In this document: in pieces, positions 7,171 to 14,149 of the stretch
Position numbering within the stretch: position 1 is the stretch's first letter
How the letters are laid out: every line of letters starts with the position of its first letter
Origin: Nanobdellota archaeon
GTDB taxonomy: Archaea; Nanobdellota; Nanobdellia; SCGC-AAA011-G17; ARS1403
Assembly: GCA_002688395.1 (NCBI GenBank)
Contig: NZCU01000029.1
Location: 1-18,361, forward strand
Direction of reading: 5' to 3'
DNA length: 18,361 nt
Notes under the pieces: model-generated
The model's database searches: none
What the model saw: only the letters and a program-made list of their open reading frames with translations
Told to the model about the DNA's origin: nothing
Made by a program: the position numbers and the translations under genes

Positions 7171-8047
7171 TTTTCAACTCCTTAGTACTTTTAGCAGTAT
7201 TCCAGATATATGGATTTTTTTTCTTAACTCTATAATCATACTTCCCTAAAAATTTACCATAAGCTTCAACAAACATAGCCATAACAATCCACAAATCTTT
7301 TTTAACATTAAATGAAAAATTCCCTAAAACTAATTTAAGTACCATCAATAAATCATCAGTAGCAACCTCATGCTTTTGCACTTCCTTCAACCAAATATGT
7401 CCAGCATTTATTCTTCTTCTTTGAATTAAAAAATCTTTAACACTTTCAGGACCTTTATTTCTAACTATAGCATCAGGAACATATTCTAATTTATAATCTT
7501 TTTCTCTAACAATAGCTTCTATACTAGCTTCATCAACAGCACTTTCTACAGGAATTTCTTTAACAAAATTTCTAAATGCAACTAATTCCCCACATTTAGG
7601 ATTCTTCATAGCAATATTATGATGTAAGTCCCAGAAAAAATTCACAACAAAACCCATAAATCTTTTATCTTCATTAACAGGAACTGGCCTACTCCCAGTC
7701 ATTCCAATTTTCTCATCTTTAAAAGGCAAACATAATCTCTCAATAGTGTTCATATCAGGAACAGTATCTCCACTCTCAAGAACTAAGATCTCATTCTTAG
7801 CATTTTTAATAAATAAATTAATAGCAGAGCTTTTACCCTCTCTTTCTTTCTGATCAATTAGTTTAATCCTCTTATCTTTCTTCTCAAATTCTTGAACAAT
7901 CTCATTTGTTCTATCAGTACATCCAGAACTAACAACATAAATTTCATCGATATTAATTTTATCAGTTTTCTGATTAATTAAACTACTTAATAATTTACTA
8001 ATATTCTTTTCCTCGTTATAAGCACAAACTCCAATTGAAACTTTCAT
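7163..8047 (-). CDS. Family 2-like glycosyltransferase with atypical DxD site
   Basis: A 294-residue GT-A fold protein. The nucleotide-sugar start is clear (VSIGVCAYNEEKNISKLL, then IDEIYVVSSGCTDRTNEIV). The metal-binding DxD position reads LESGDTVPD (E91-S-G-D94) instead of the usual DAD. The catalytic-base position is VDEAS (D172/E173), and the QRRR segment at 209-212 resembles the QxxRW motif of processive-type GT2s such as cellulose or hyaluronan synthases. There is one possible amphipathic or membrane-associated helix near 240-258 but no multi-helix membrane domain. It starts in an ATGA overlap with the Dpm1-like gene, with TTGAGG ahead of the ATG, and runs 8 nt into the radical SAM gene. 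It may transfer a sugar to a lipid-linked acceptor that the downstream radical SAM enzyme then alters. The donor is unknown. Confidence 0.82.
   Translation of the reverse strand: MKVSIGVCAYNEEKNISKLLSSLINQKTDKINIDEIYVVSSGCTDRTNEIVQEFEKKDKRIKLIDQKEREGKSSAINLFIKNAKNEILVLESGDTVPDMNTIERLCLPFKDEKIGMTGSRPVPVNEDKRFMGFVVNFFWDLHHNIAMKNPKCGELVAFRNFVKEIPVESAVDEASIEAIVREKDYKLEYVPDAIVRNKGPESVKDFLIQRRRINAGHIWLKEVQKHEVATDDLLMVLKLVLGNFSFNVKKDLWIVMAMFVEAYGKFLGKYDYRVKKKNPYIWNTAKSTKELKNA
7178..7183 (-). promoter_or_regulatory. Shine-Dalgarno site for the radical SAM gene starting at 7170
   Basis: The mRNA carries AAGGAG seven bases before the ATG, inside the last codons of the GT2 gene. This is one of the clearest ribosome sites in the window and fixes the start although the genes overlap. 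Confidence 0.7.
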
Positions 8048-8760
8048 TTTTTAAACCTCAATTTAAATGAATTGAAAAAAAACTCTCTTAAATCTTTTAA
8101 CCTCATTTTTGAAGTTCCTAAATTCCTATCGTTAAATACAATGGGAATTTCTTTTATCTTAGCACCTAATTTAATTGCATTATGGAGTAAATTCATTTGA
8201 AAAGCATAACCCTCCACCTCTAACTTATCTAACTTTATTTGTTTAATTAAATCAGTTCTAATTGCTCTAAAACCAGAAGTACAATCATGAACTGTATAAA
8301 GTCCTGCAACGATTCTTGCAAAAAAATTACCTCCACTTGAAATAGATTTTCTAATAAATCCCCAATCAGGAATCTCTCCTCCAGAAATATATCTTGAACC
8401 AATCACAAAATCATATCCGTTTTCAATTTCTTTTAAAAATTTAGGAACATCTTCTGGCTTATGAGAAAAATCAGCATCCATTTCAAATAATACATCTGCT
8501 TTTAATTTATCTAACACATAATTAAATCCTTTTATGTAAGCACTACCAAGTCCATTCTTTTCCCCAGTCAACATAAAGATTTGTTTACTATCTAAATATT
8601 TTTTAACAATCTCTTGTGTTCCATCAGGACTATTATCATCAACAACTAAAATACTCATATCAAAATTTTTTATTTTCTTAAAACCCTCTAACAACTCTTC
8701 TAACAAACCGCCAATATTCTCTTTTTCATTATAAGTAGGAATAATAATACAAGCTTTCAT
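8044..8760 (-). CDS. Polyprenyl/dolichyl-phosphate mannose synthase (Dpm1-type GT2)
   Basis: A 238-residue soluble GT2 that would make polyprenyl-phosphate mannose (or a close sugar) from GDP-mannose and a lipid phosphate at the cytoplasmic membrane face. It has a near-complete Dpm1 signature: IIIPTYNEKENI (5-16), VVDDNSPDGT (39-48), EMDADFSHKPED (93-104, metal site D95/D97), IGSRYISGG (120-128), a CTSGFRA acceptor-loop motif (160-166) and FNDRNLGTSKM near the end. It ends there, without the C-terminal membrane helices of long archaeal or bacterial forms, and so resembles the catalytic core of human DPM1. The frame is open to an ATG at 8769, three codons upstream. I prefer 8760 because the conserved sequence begins there, the TATA box is about 29 nt away, and GAGG is 10 nt upstream. 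It heads an operon with a GT2 and a radical SAM gene. Confidence 0.92.
   Translation of the reverse strand: MKACIIIPTYNEKENIGGLLEELLEGFKKIKNFDMSILVVDDNSPDGTQEIVKKYLDSKQIFMLTGEKNGLGSAYIKGFNYVLDKLKADVLFEMDADFSHKPEDVPKFLKEIENGYDFVIGSRYISGGEIPDWGFIRKSISSGGNFFARIVAGLYTVHDCTSGFRAIRTDLIKQIKLDKLEVEGYAFQMNLLHNAIKLGAKIKEIPIVFNDRNLGTSKMRLKDLREFFFNSFKLRFKK
8056..8061 (-). promoter_or_regulatory. Shine-Dalgarno site for the GT2 starting at 8047
   Basis: The mRNA has TTGAGG eight bases before the ATG, within the final codons of the Dpm1-like gene, whose stop overlaps the start as ATGA. Confidence 0.55.
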
Positions 8761-8784
8761 GGTTATCATTCCTCAATAATAAGA

Positions 8785-8793
8785 TATTTAAAG
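8785..8793. promoter_or_regulatory. Shared, near-symmetrical TATA element between two divergent genes
   Basis: TATTTAAAG on the plus strand reads CTTTAAATA on the minus strand. Its centre at about 8789 is 29 nt from the ATG at 8760 (minus) and 33 nt from the ATG at 8822 (plus). One box may serve both directions, giving a leader of about 2 nt leftward and 6-7 nt rightward. The minus-strand reading is closest to the archaeal consensus. Confidence 0.5.
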
Positions 8794-8821
8794 GTTACTC
8801 AGGATAATAATTCCAAAGAAA

Positions 8822-9517
8822 ATGAAACAAATAGAAACGTCAGTAATAGTACCATTATTCAACGAAGAAACTAGAAGCCCTCCTTTTCTAAATGATTTAT
8901 TAAAAATTGCAAAAAAAGAATGGGAAATAATTTTAGTAGATGATGGATCTAAAGATAAAACTTTAGATGTAATAAAAAAATACAACTTTCCAAATAAAAA
9001 AATAATCACATACTCAATAAATAAAGGAAAAGGTTATGCAGTAAAAAAAGGTGTTGAAGCAGCTACTGGAAATTATATCTTATTCATAGATGCAGACGGA
9101 TCTATACATCCTTCACAAATAGAAAACATGATCCTTCAACTTAAAAAACATGATACAGTTGTAGGAAATAGAAATCATGATGAATCCCATAAAGAAACAA
9201 CTTTCTTCAGGTCTTCAATAGGTAAAATTTTTAATTTATATGCTAGGGTACTATTCAATATACCAGTAAATGACAATTTATGTGGTTTCAAAGGATTCAA
9301 AAAAGAAATAGCAAAATCATTATTCAACAATATGCTTTCAGAAAGATGGGTTTTTGACGTAGAACTCTTTTACCAAATTAAAAAAAATAAATACTCACTT
9401 TATTTTCTACCAATAGAATGGGAACATAGAGATGAAAGTAAAATAAATTCTTTTGAAATTCTTAAAATATTATATGAATTATTAGAATTAAGAATGAAAA
9501 TTAATAAAGAGCGTTAG
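8822..9517 (+). CDS. Dolichyl-phosphate glucosyltransferase-like GT2 (Alg5-like)
   Basis: A 231-residue soluble GT2. It carries SVIVPLFNEE (7-16), ILVDDGSKDKT (37-47), the DAD metal site in LFIDADGSIHPSQ (87-99), VVGNRNH (113-119), DNLCGFKGFKKEIA (151-164) and ERWVFDVELFY (174-184). The last two motifs are hallmarks of the Alg5/polyprenyl-P-glucose synthase branch rather than Dpm1. Classical eukaryotic Alg5 has an N-terminal membrane anchor; none is present here. It would make polyprenyl-P-glucose or another polyprenyl-P-hexose for a GT-C enzyme. The gene stands alone on the plus strand, divergent from the Dpm1-like gene with a shared TATA element, and its 3' end overlaps the convergent radical SAM gene by 17 nt. 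The exact sugar is uncertain. Confidence 0.85.
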   Translation: MKQIETSVIVPLFNEETRSPPFLNDLLKIAKKEWEIILVDDGSKDKTLDVIKKYNFPNKKIITYSINKGKGYAVKKGVEAATGNYILFIDADGSIHPSQIENMILQLKKHDTVVGNRNHDESHKETTFFRSSIGKIFNLYARVLFNIPVNDNLCGFKGFKKEIAKSLFNNMLSERWVFDVELFYQIKKNKYSLYFLPIEWEHRDESKINSFEILKILYELLELRMKINKER

Positions 9518-10970
9518 CTACACTATTTGCAAGTTTAACATCAAAAGGAAATTGATAAATATTATGTTTAAATCTCATCTTAGCTATTGGTTGATAAACA
9601 TCAAATAATAATTTTAGATAATTCTTTGAAATTTTATATTTAATATTCTTATTAGCAAAGAAAGAAGCAAAAGCAATATTCTTAATAATTTTAATTCTTT
9701 TTTCTGTTAACCAAGGATAGTTTAAATAAGCATTCTCATAATCAAAATTCAACCACTCCTCTAACTTTTTAGGCTCCTTTAATCCATTAGCTTTTGCAAT
9801 ATCCCAAAGTTCAACTCCAGGATAAGCTGTATAAATAAAGAAAGGAGTATAAGCATTTTTATTATCTCTCACAAGCTGCAATGCTAATCTTACAGAATCT
9901 TTAATCTCACTTTCAGTTTCTGTAGGGTATCCAACTATGAATGTATATTTTGCCTTAAAAGAATGTCTACCCATTTTTTTATTAACATCTTTAATAGTAC
10001 CAATATCAACACCCTTTCTTATCATTTTCAAAACTCTATCATTTCCAGATTCTACACCAGAATCAATATTAACACAGCCAGCTTTTTTTAAATCATAAAG
10101 AAACTCATCATTCAAATGTTTCAAAGCATCTAATCTAACTCCTAATAACCCCCATTTAATATCTATTTTCTCTTTTATAATTCTATGAACAATCTCTTTA
10201 AATCTTTTAACATCGGTAGCAAAATTATCATCTTGGAAAAAGATATTTTTAACACCAAATTTATCTACAACATTTTTTATCATCTCTATAGTCCTATCAA
10301 CAGAATGACCTCTCCAAGAATTATTATACAATTTAGTATCATAACAAAAATTACATTTAAAAGGACATCCCCTACTAGTCATTAAAGTAATTGACTTTTC
10401 TCCATCATCTAAATCAAATCCATAATATTTTTCAGAATCTATAAGCTCATAAGGAAGATCTGGCAAAGAATCTAAATCCTTTATTAATTCTCTAGGAGGA
10501 TTCATATGGATTTTTCCATTATCTTTGTAAGCTATCCCTTTAATATTTTTAAGTGATTTTCCTTTTTCTAAAGTTTCAATTAGCTCAATAAAAGTAATAT
10601 CCCCTTCATCAATAACAACAATATCTATGTTCTCATTTTCAAGAGTTTGTTCTGGTAAAAAGGTAGGATGAATTCCTCCCCAAATAATAGGAACTGATTT
10701 ATTATTTTCTTTAACAAATTTAGATAACTCTAAAGCATACTTTATTTGTATACCAGTCATACAAGTTGTAGCAACTAATAAAGGATCTTTATCAAGATGT
10801 TTCTTTAATGTGTTCTTCCAATCTTCTTCCAATCTCAAATCAAGAATTTTAACATTGTAACCTTTAATTTTAGGAACCGCAGCTAAAGTTAACAAACCAT
10901 CCGGCGATCTAATACCTAAAGCTTCCCAGTTTCCAGCCTTTGGTTGGATTAATAATATTTCTTGACTCAT
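9501..10970 (-). CDS. B12-binding-type radical SAM enzyme (first of three)
   Basis: A 489-residue protein. The N-terminal Rossmann-like domain (about 1-140) has the cobalamin-domain pattern of BchE-like class B radical SAM enzymes: an early hydrophobic strand with QPKAGNW, PDGLLTLAAVPKIKGYNVKILD, and IIWGGIHPTFLP with GGIHPT at 98-103. The [4Fe-4S] site is C202-PFK-C206-NF-C209. The C-terminal region has GVESGND and FIVGYPTETESEI, typical of the family. Known relatives methylate unactivated carbons or rearrange lipids and natural products. A basic tail (about 420-489) may be membrane-proximal. The frame is open to 11006, but the ATG at 10970, one base after the methyltransferase stop and preceded by AAGGTG, is the evident start. 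It is second in an operon with a methyltransferase. The substrate is unknown. Confidence 0.88.
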   Translation of the reverse strand: MSQEILLIQPKAGNWEALGIRSPDGLLTLAAVPKIKGYNVKILDLRLEEDWKNTLKKHLDKDPLLVATTCMTGIQIKYALELSKFVKENNKSVPIIWGGIHPTFLPEQTLENENIDIVVIDEGDITFIELIETLEKGKSLKNIKGIAYKDNGKIHMNPPRELIKDLDSLPDLPYELIDSEKYYGFDLDDGEKSITLMTSRGCPFKCNFCYDTKLYNNSWRGHSVDRTIEMIKNVVDKFGVKNIFFQDDNFATDVKRFKEIVHRIIKEKIDIKWGLLGVRLDALKHLNDEFLYDLKKAGCVNIDSGVESGNDRVLKMIRKGVDIGTIKDVNKKMGRHSFKAKYTFIVGYPTETESEIKDSVRLALQLVRDNKNAYTPFFIYTAYPGVELWDIAKANGLKEPKKLEEWLNFDYENAYLNYPWLTEKRIKIIKNIAFASFFANKNIKYKISKNYLKLLFDVYQPIAKMRFKHNIYQFPFDVKLANSVANALY

Positions 10971-10971
10971 T

Positions 10972-11610
10972 TTACACCTTCTGAAATAACATACAAAGTT
11001 CAACACCTAATGCAGTATTCTTTACTTTTAAAACTTTAAAACCTTTAAAAAGATTTCTTAATTCCTTTACATTAAAGTGTTTATGTTCTCCTTCTTCTTC
11101 AATATCTTTTCTCCCTGATAAAACTTTTCTAAAAAAATCATAAACTATTTCATAACTAAGGGGATTTAAAGGATGATAAGAAGGAAGACTTACTAAGACT
11201 TTTCCATCTTTTTTTAATAAATTTCTAATTTTCCAAACAACAACATTTAAATCTCCCCTAAGATGTTCCATAACTCCTGACAATATTATAAAATCAAATT
11301 TACTATTTTGAAATTTTAAATTAAAAGCATCTCCAACATACAATTCATGTTCTAATCCTATATTTTCAGCATGTTCATTAGCTTTAGATATACACCATTT
11401 AGAAATATCAACCCCAACAACTTTATTATTATTTTTATTAAAATGCTCAAATAATATACCAGTCCCACAACCAATATCTAATATTTTCATATTACTACCC
11501 TTAATCATATTAGTCATAGTTTTTACTCTAAGACGATGGAATATTTTCTCCCCAATTTTTCCTTTTTTACTAGCTTCTAAAAAATCATAATCTAATTCAT
11601 ATTGGCTCAT
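10972..11610 (-). CDS. Class I SAM methyltransferase (type 11)
   Basis: A 212-residue enzyme with a textbook SAM fold: motif I KILDIGCGTG (42-51), GVDIS (66-70), GDAFNL (93-98), FDFIILSGVMEHL (105-117) and LLKKDGKVLVSLPSYHP (strand 5). It resembles UbiE/UbiG-like or sugar O-methyltransferases without a diagnostic substrate motif. The frame is open to 11658, which would reach into the divergent gene's promoter. The ATG at 11610 is preferred because the natural N-terminus MSQYELDYDFLEAS starts there and an AT-rich TATA-like element lies 27 nt upstream. It is the first gene of a two-gene operon, and the B12-type radical SAM gene starts one base after its stop. The pair may modify the same intermediate. 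Confidence 0.87.
   Translation of the reverse strand: MSQYELDYDFLEASKKGKIGEKIFHRLRVKTMTNMIKGSNMKILDIGCGTGILFEHFNKNNNKVVGVDISKWCISKANEHAENIGLEHELYVGDAFNLKFQNSKFDFIILSGVMEHLRGDLNVVVWKIRNLLKKDGKVLVSLPSYHPLNPLSYEIVYDFFRKVLSGRKDIEEEGEHKHFNVKELRNLFKGFKVLKVKNTALGVELCMLFQKV
10975..10980 (-). promoter_or_regulatory. Shine-Dalgarno site that fixes the radical SAM start at 10970
   Basis: The mRNA carries AAGGTG four bases before the ATG, part of the archaeal target GGAGGTGATC. It lies in the last codons of the methyltransferase gene and argues against the longer in-frame extension to 11006. Confidence 0.6.
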
Positions 11611-11631
11611 AATAGCTTCTTCCGCACACAT

Positions 11632-11643
11632 AATAATAAATAG
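11632..11643. promoter_or_regulatory. AT-rich TATA-like element between two divergent genes
   Basis: The minus strand reads CGAAAGCTATTTATTATT, with a BRE-like CGAAAG just before the AT core; the core centre at about 11638 is 27-28 nt from the ATG at 11610. In the plus direction the same core (TAATAATAAATAG) is about 31 nt from the ATG at 11668. Both transcripts would be leaderless or nearly so. The plus-direction match is weaker. Confidence 0.4.
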
Positions 11644-11667
11644 CTTTCGGTGTGCCAAAAAATTAAT

Positions 11668-12612
11668 ATGAAAGTACTAGTTACGGGAGGAGCAGGATTT
11701 ATTGGAAGCCATGTTTCTAAAAGATTATTAGATAGGGGAGATGATGTTACTATAATTGATAATTTTGATGATTATTACGATAGAGAGTTAAAAGCTAAAA
11801 ATCTAAACACCATTCCTGAAGCTGAAATACACATTGGAGATATTAAACACCAATCTTGGATGAAAGATGCTTTTACAATAGATAAACCTGATGTTGTTGT
11901 ACATCTAGCTGCCATGGCAGGAGTTAGACATAGCTTGGAATATCCCGAATATCATAGTGATGTTAATATCACTGGTACTGTTAATTTATTAAAATTAGCT
12001 ACAGAATTTGGAGTTGAAAACTTTGTTTTTGCTTCTTCTAGTAGTATCTATGGTGATAGAACTAACATTCCTTTTAAAGAAACTGATAGGGTAGATGAAC
12101 CAATAAGTCCTTATGCTGCCAGTAAGAAAGCAGGAGAATTATTTGGATCTGTTTATAGTAGCCAACATGGTTTAAATTTTACAGCTTTAAGATTTTTTAC
12201 TGTTTATGGTCCTAGGTCTAGACCAGATATGGCGCATAGAAAATTTGCTGATGGAATGAGAGAAGGAAAGACAATACAATTATATAATAATGGAAAAAAT
12301 GGGAGAGATTATACTTTTATTGATGATATCGTTGATGGAGTTGTAGCAGCTTTAGAAAATCCCCATAGATATGAAATATTTAATTTAGGAGGAGATAAAC
12401 CTGTTTTAACAACTGAACTTGTTTCTGAATTAGAGAGAGGATTAGACATTGAGGCCAAAAAAGAATATGTTGAAAAACAAACTGGAGATGTTGATATCAC
12501 TTGTGCTGATATTTCAAAAGCTAAAAGAATGTTAGGTTATGAAAGAAAAGTTAGTTTCAAAAAAGGTATGGAAAAATTTTGTGATTGGTATAAACAAGAA
12601 TATAAAATTTAA
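11668..12612 (+). CDS. UDP-glucuronate 4-epimerase-like SDR (GalE family)
   Basis: A 314-residue nucleotide-sugar epimerase. It has VTGGAGFIGSH (G7, G10, G13), the NFDDYYD segment (32-38) with following lysines, AAMAGVRHS (81-89), SSSSIYGD (123-130), the catalytic pair Y149-x3-K153 (YAASK), ALRFFTVYGPRSRPDMA (173-189) and GRDYTFIDDIVDG. The AGVR, FDDYYD and RSRPDMA segments are characteristic of UDP-glucuronate 4-epimerases rather than GalE proper, so UDP-GlcA to UDP-GalA is the likely reaction. A related UDP-sugar is possible. The frame is open from a GTG at 11650, but the ATG at 11668 starts the conserved sequence. Its base composition differs from the other plus-strand genes: sampled lines have G far above C with abundant T-ending codons, hinting at inversion or separate origin. 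Confidence 0.9.
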   Translation: MKVLVTGGAGFIGSHVSKRLLDRGDDVTIIDNFDDYYDRELKAKNLNTIPEAEIHIGDIKHQSWMKDAFTIDKPDVVVHLAAMAGVRHSLEYPEYHSDVNITGTVNLLKLATEFGVENFVFASSSSIYGDRTNIPFKETDRVDEPISPYAASKKAGELFGSVYSSQHGLNFTALRFFTVYGPRSRPDMAHRKFADGMREGKTIQLYNNGKNGRDYTFIDDIVDGVVAALENPHRYEIFNLGGDKPVLTTELVSELERGLDIEAKKEYVEKQTGDVDITCADISKAKRMLGYERKVSFKKGMEKFCDWYKQEYKI

Positions 12613-12637
12613 AAATATTTATGAAAAAATGGAAAGG

Positions 12638-12645
12638 TATATAAA
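12638..12645 (+). promoter_or_regulatory. TATA box and probable leaderless promoter of the 12671 gene
   Basis: TATATAAA, preceded by the purine-rich GGAAAGG, is centred about 29 nt before the ATG at 12671. It lies in the 58-bp gap after the epimerase gene, so the radical SAM gene likely has its own promoter and an almost leaderless mRNA. It also supports the ATG at 12671 over the internal ATG at 12701. Confidence 0.6.
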
Positions 12646-12670
12646 CAATTAACAATAGTTAATTTTAATT

Positions 12671-14149
12671 ATGTTGGAGGTACAGAATATTCAGGAATTA
12701 ATGTATAAAAAAAGTGATATTAATATTCTTTTATCAGAACCACTTTGCCCAAGAGATGTAACTTGGGGAAAATTCAAAAAAGGCGCAGGCAACAATACAT
12801 TTTCTTATGGTTTAGCTAATATAGCCTCTTATTGTATCAAAGAAGGTTTCAAAAGTATAAAATTCGTCGAACCACAAATAGAAGAGATAAGTGAAAAAGA
12901 TTATTTTAATTTATTAAAAAAAGAACAATTTAAAGCTGTAGGAATAACATCAACAACAACAGCAATGGATTATACTTATAACACATTCAAATTAATTAAG
13001 AAAGCCTTACCCAATGCTTACACAATTCTTGGAGGCATCCATGCCACAACATGTCCAGAAGAATCCCTAAAAGAATGTGATGAGTTAGATATAGTATGTA
13101 TTGGAGAAGGAGAAGCAACATTCGCTGATTTGTTAAGAGAAATGCAAAAACAAAAACCAGACCTCTCCCAAATAAAAGGAATTGCATATAGAGAAAATGG
13201 AAAAATTGTATTTACCCAAGGTAGAGAAGTAATAAAAAATCTAGATGATATTCCTGTCCCTTCTTATAATTTATTCCCAATGGATAAGTACCAGGTACAA
13301 ATTACAACTGCAAAAGTCTTCCCTACATTTACAATGCTTGTTTCTAGAGGATGTACTTATAGATGTACATTTTGTAATGCTACTGAAGTTCATGGAAAAC
13401 AAGTAAGATACAACTCTCCAGAAAAAGTAGTTAACGAAGTATTGCTTTTAAGAGATAAATTTGGTGCAAAAGGAATAGCATTTATGGATTCTACATTTAC
13501 AATAAGTAAAAAATTTGTAAATGAATTCTGCGATTTAATGATTGAGAGAAAAGTAAATTTACCTTGGAGCTGTCTTTCAAGAACAGACACCGTTAATGAA
13601 GAGATGCTTAAGAAAATGAAGAAAGCCGGATGTTGGGGATTAACATTTGGTATTGAATCTGGAAATCAAAAATCATTAGATTTAATAAAAAAAGCAAATA
13701 CTGTTGAACAAAACACAAAGATGGTAAAAATAGCATTAAAACTTGGATTTTTTATTTATGCTACCTACATAATATGTCTTCCAGGAGAGACAAAGAAAGA
13801 TGCCCTCAATACAATAAAATATGCTAAAATGCTTGGAACTCAATCTGCAATGTTCTATCTTCCAGTACCATTCCCACAAACAGAATTATTCAAAGCATGT
13901 GAAGCAGATGGAGGAATAAGAAAAGATGCAGGAAAAAATAATTATAGCGATTTTAATAGCTGGAATTTTGATAATCCTGTTTATGTAAATCCTTTAATCG
14001 GCAAAGAAGAAATGCAAAAAATCTATAATTATGCTTATAGATCATACTTTACACGTCCTATAGTATTATGGAGAAATTTAAAAGAAATTAATTCAAAAGA
14101 TGGAATAATAAAATATTTCCACGCAGCTAGATGTGTATTACATATCTAA
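12671..14149 (+). CDS. B12-binding-type radical SAM enzyme (second of three)
   Basis: A 492-residue protein. The N-terminal B12-type Rossmann domain (about 16-160) shows ILLSEPLCPRD, FSYGLANIASYCIKEGF, VGITSTT and ILGGIHATTCPE (GGIHAT at 121-126), then IGEGEATF. The radical SAM cluster motif is C218-TYR-C222-TF-C225. It continues with FMDSTFTISKKFV, FGIESGNQKSLDLI and IICLPGETKKDAL. The C-terminal AYRSYFTRPIVLWRNL block resembles the tail of the 15023-16375 protein, so these two are the closer B12-type pair. Relatives carry out C-methylations and other radical reactions. The gene follows the epimerase but has its own TATA box, and its stop overlaps the convergent GT2 stop by 4 nt. No substrate can be assigned; a sugar or polyprenyl-linked intermediate is an inference from context. 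Confidence 0.88.
   Translation: MLEVQNIQELMYKKSDINILLSEPLCPRDVTWGKFKKGAGNNTFSYGLANIASYCIKEGFKSIKFVEPQIEEISEKDYFNLLKKEQFKAVGITSTTTAMDYTYNTFKLIKKALPNAYTILGGIHATTCPEESLKECDELDIVCIGEGEATFADLLREMQKQKPDLSQIKGIAYRENGKIVFTQGREVIKNLDDIPVPSYNLFPMDKYQVQITTAKVFPTFTMLVSRGCTYRCTFCNATEVHGKQVRYNSPEKVVNEVLLLRDKFGAKGIAFMDSTFTISKKFVNEFCDLMIERKVNLPWSCLSRTDTVNEEMLKKMKKAGCWGLTFGIESGNQKSLDLIKKANTVEQNTKMVKIALKLGFFIYATYIICLPGETKKDALNTIKYAKMLGTQSAMFYLPVPFPQTELFKACEADGGIRKDAGKNNYSDFNSWNFDNPVYVNPLIGKEEMQKIYNYAYRSYFTRPIVLWRNLKEINSKDGIIKYFHAARCVLHI

Noticed and set aside
10971..11006. Upstream extension of the B12-type radical SAM gene at 9501-10970
   Set aside because: It overlaps the 3' end of the methyltransferase gene. 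The ATG at 10970 has an AAGGTG ribosome site and starts the conserved sequence.
12613..12637. ATG at 12621 with short following frame as a small gene after the epimerase
   Set aside because: It yields only a few codons before a stop, and the stretch is better explained as the region upstream of the TATA box for the 12671 gene.
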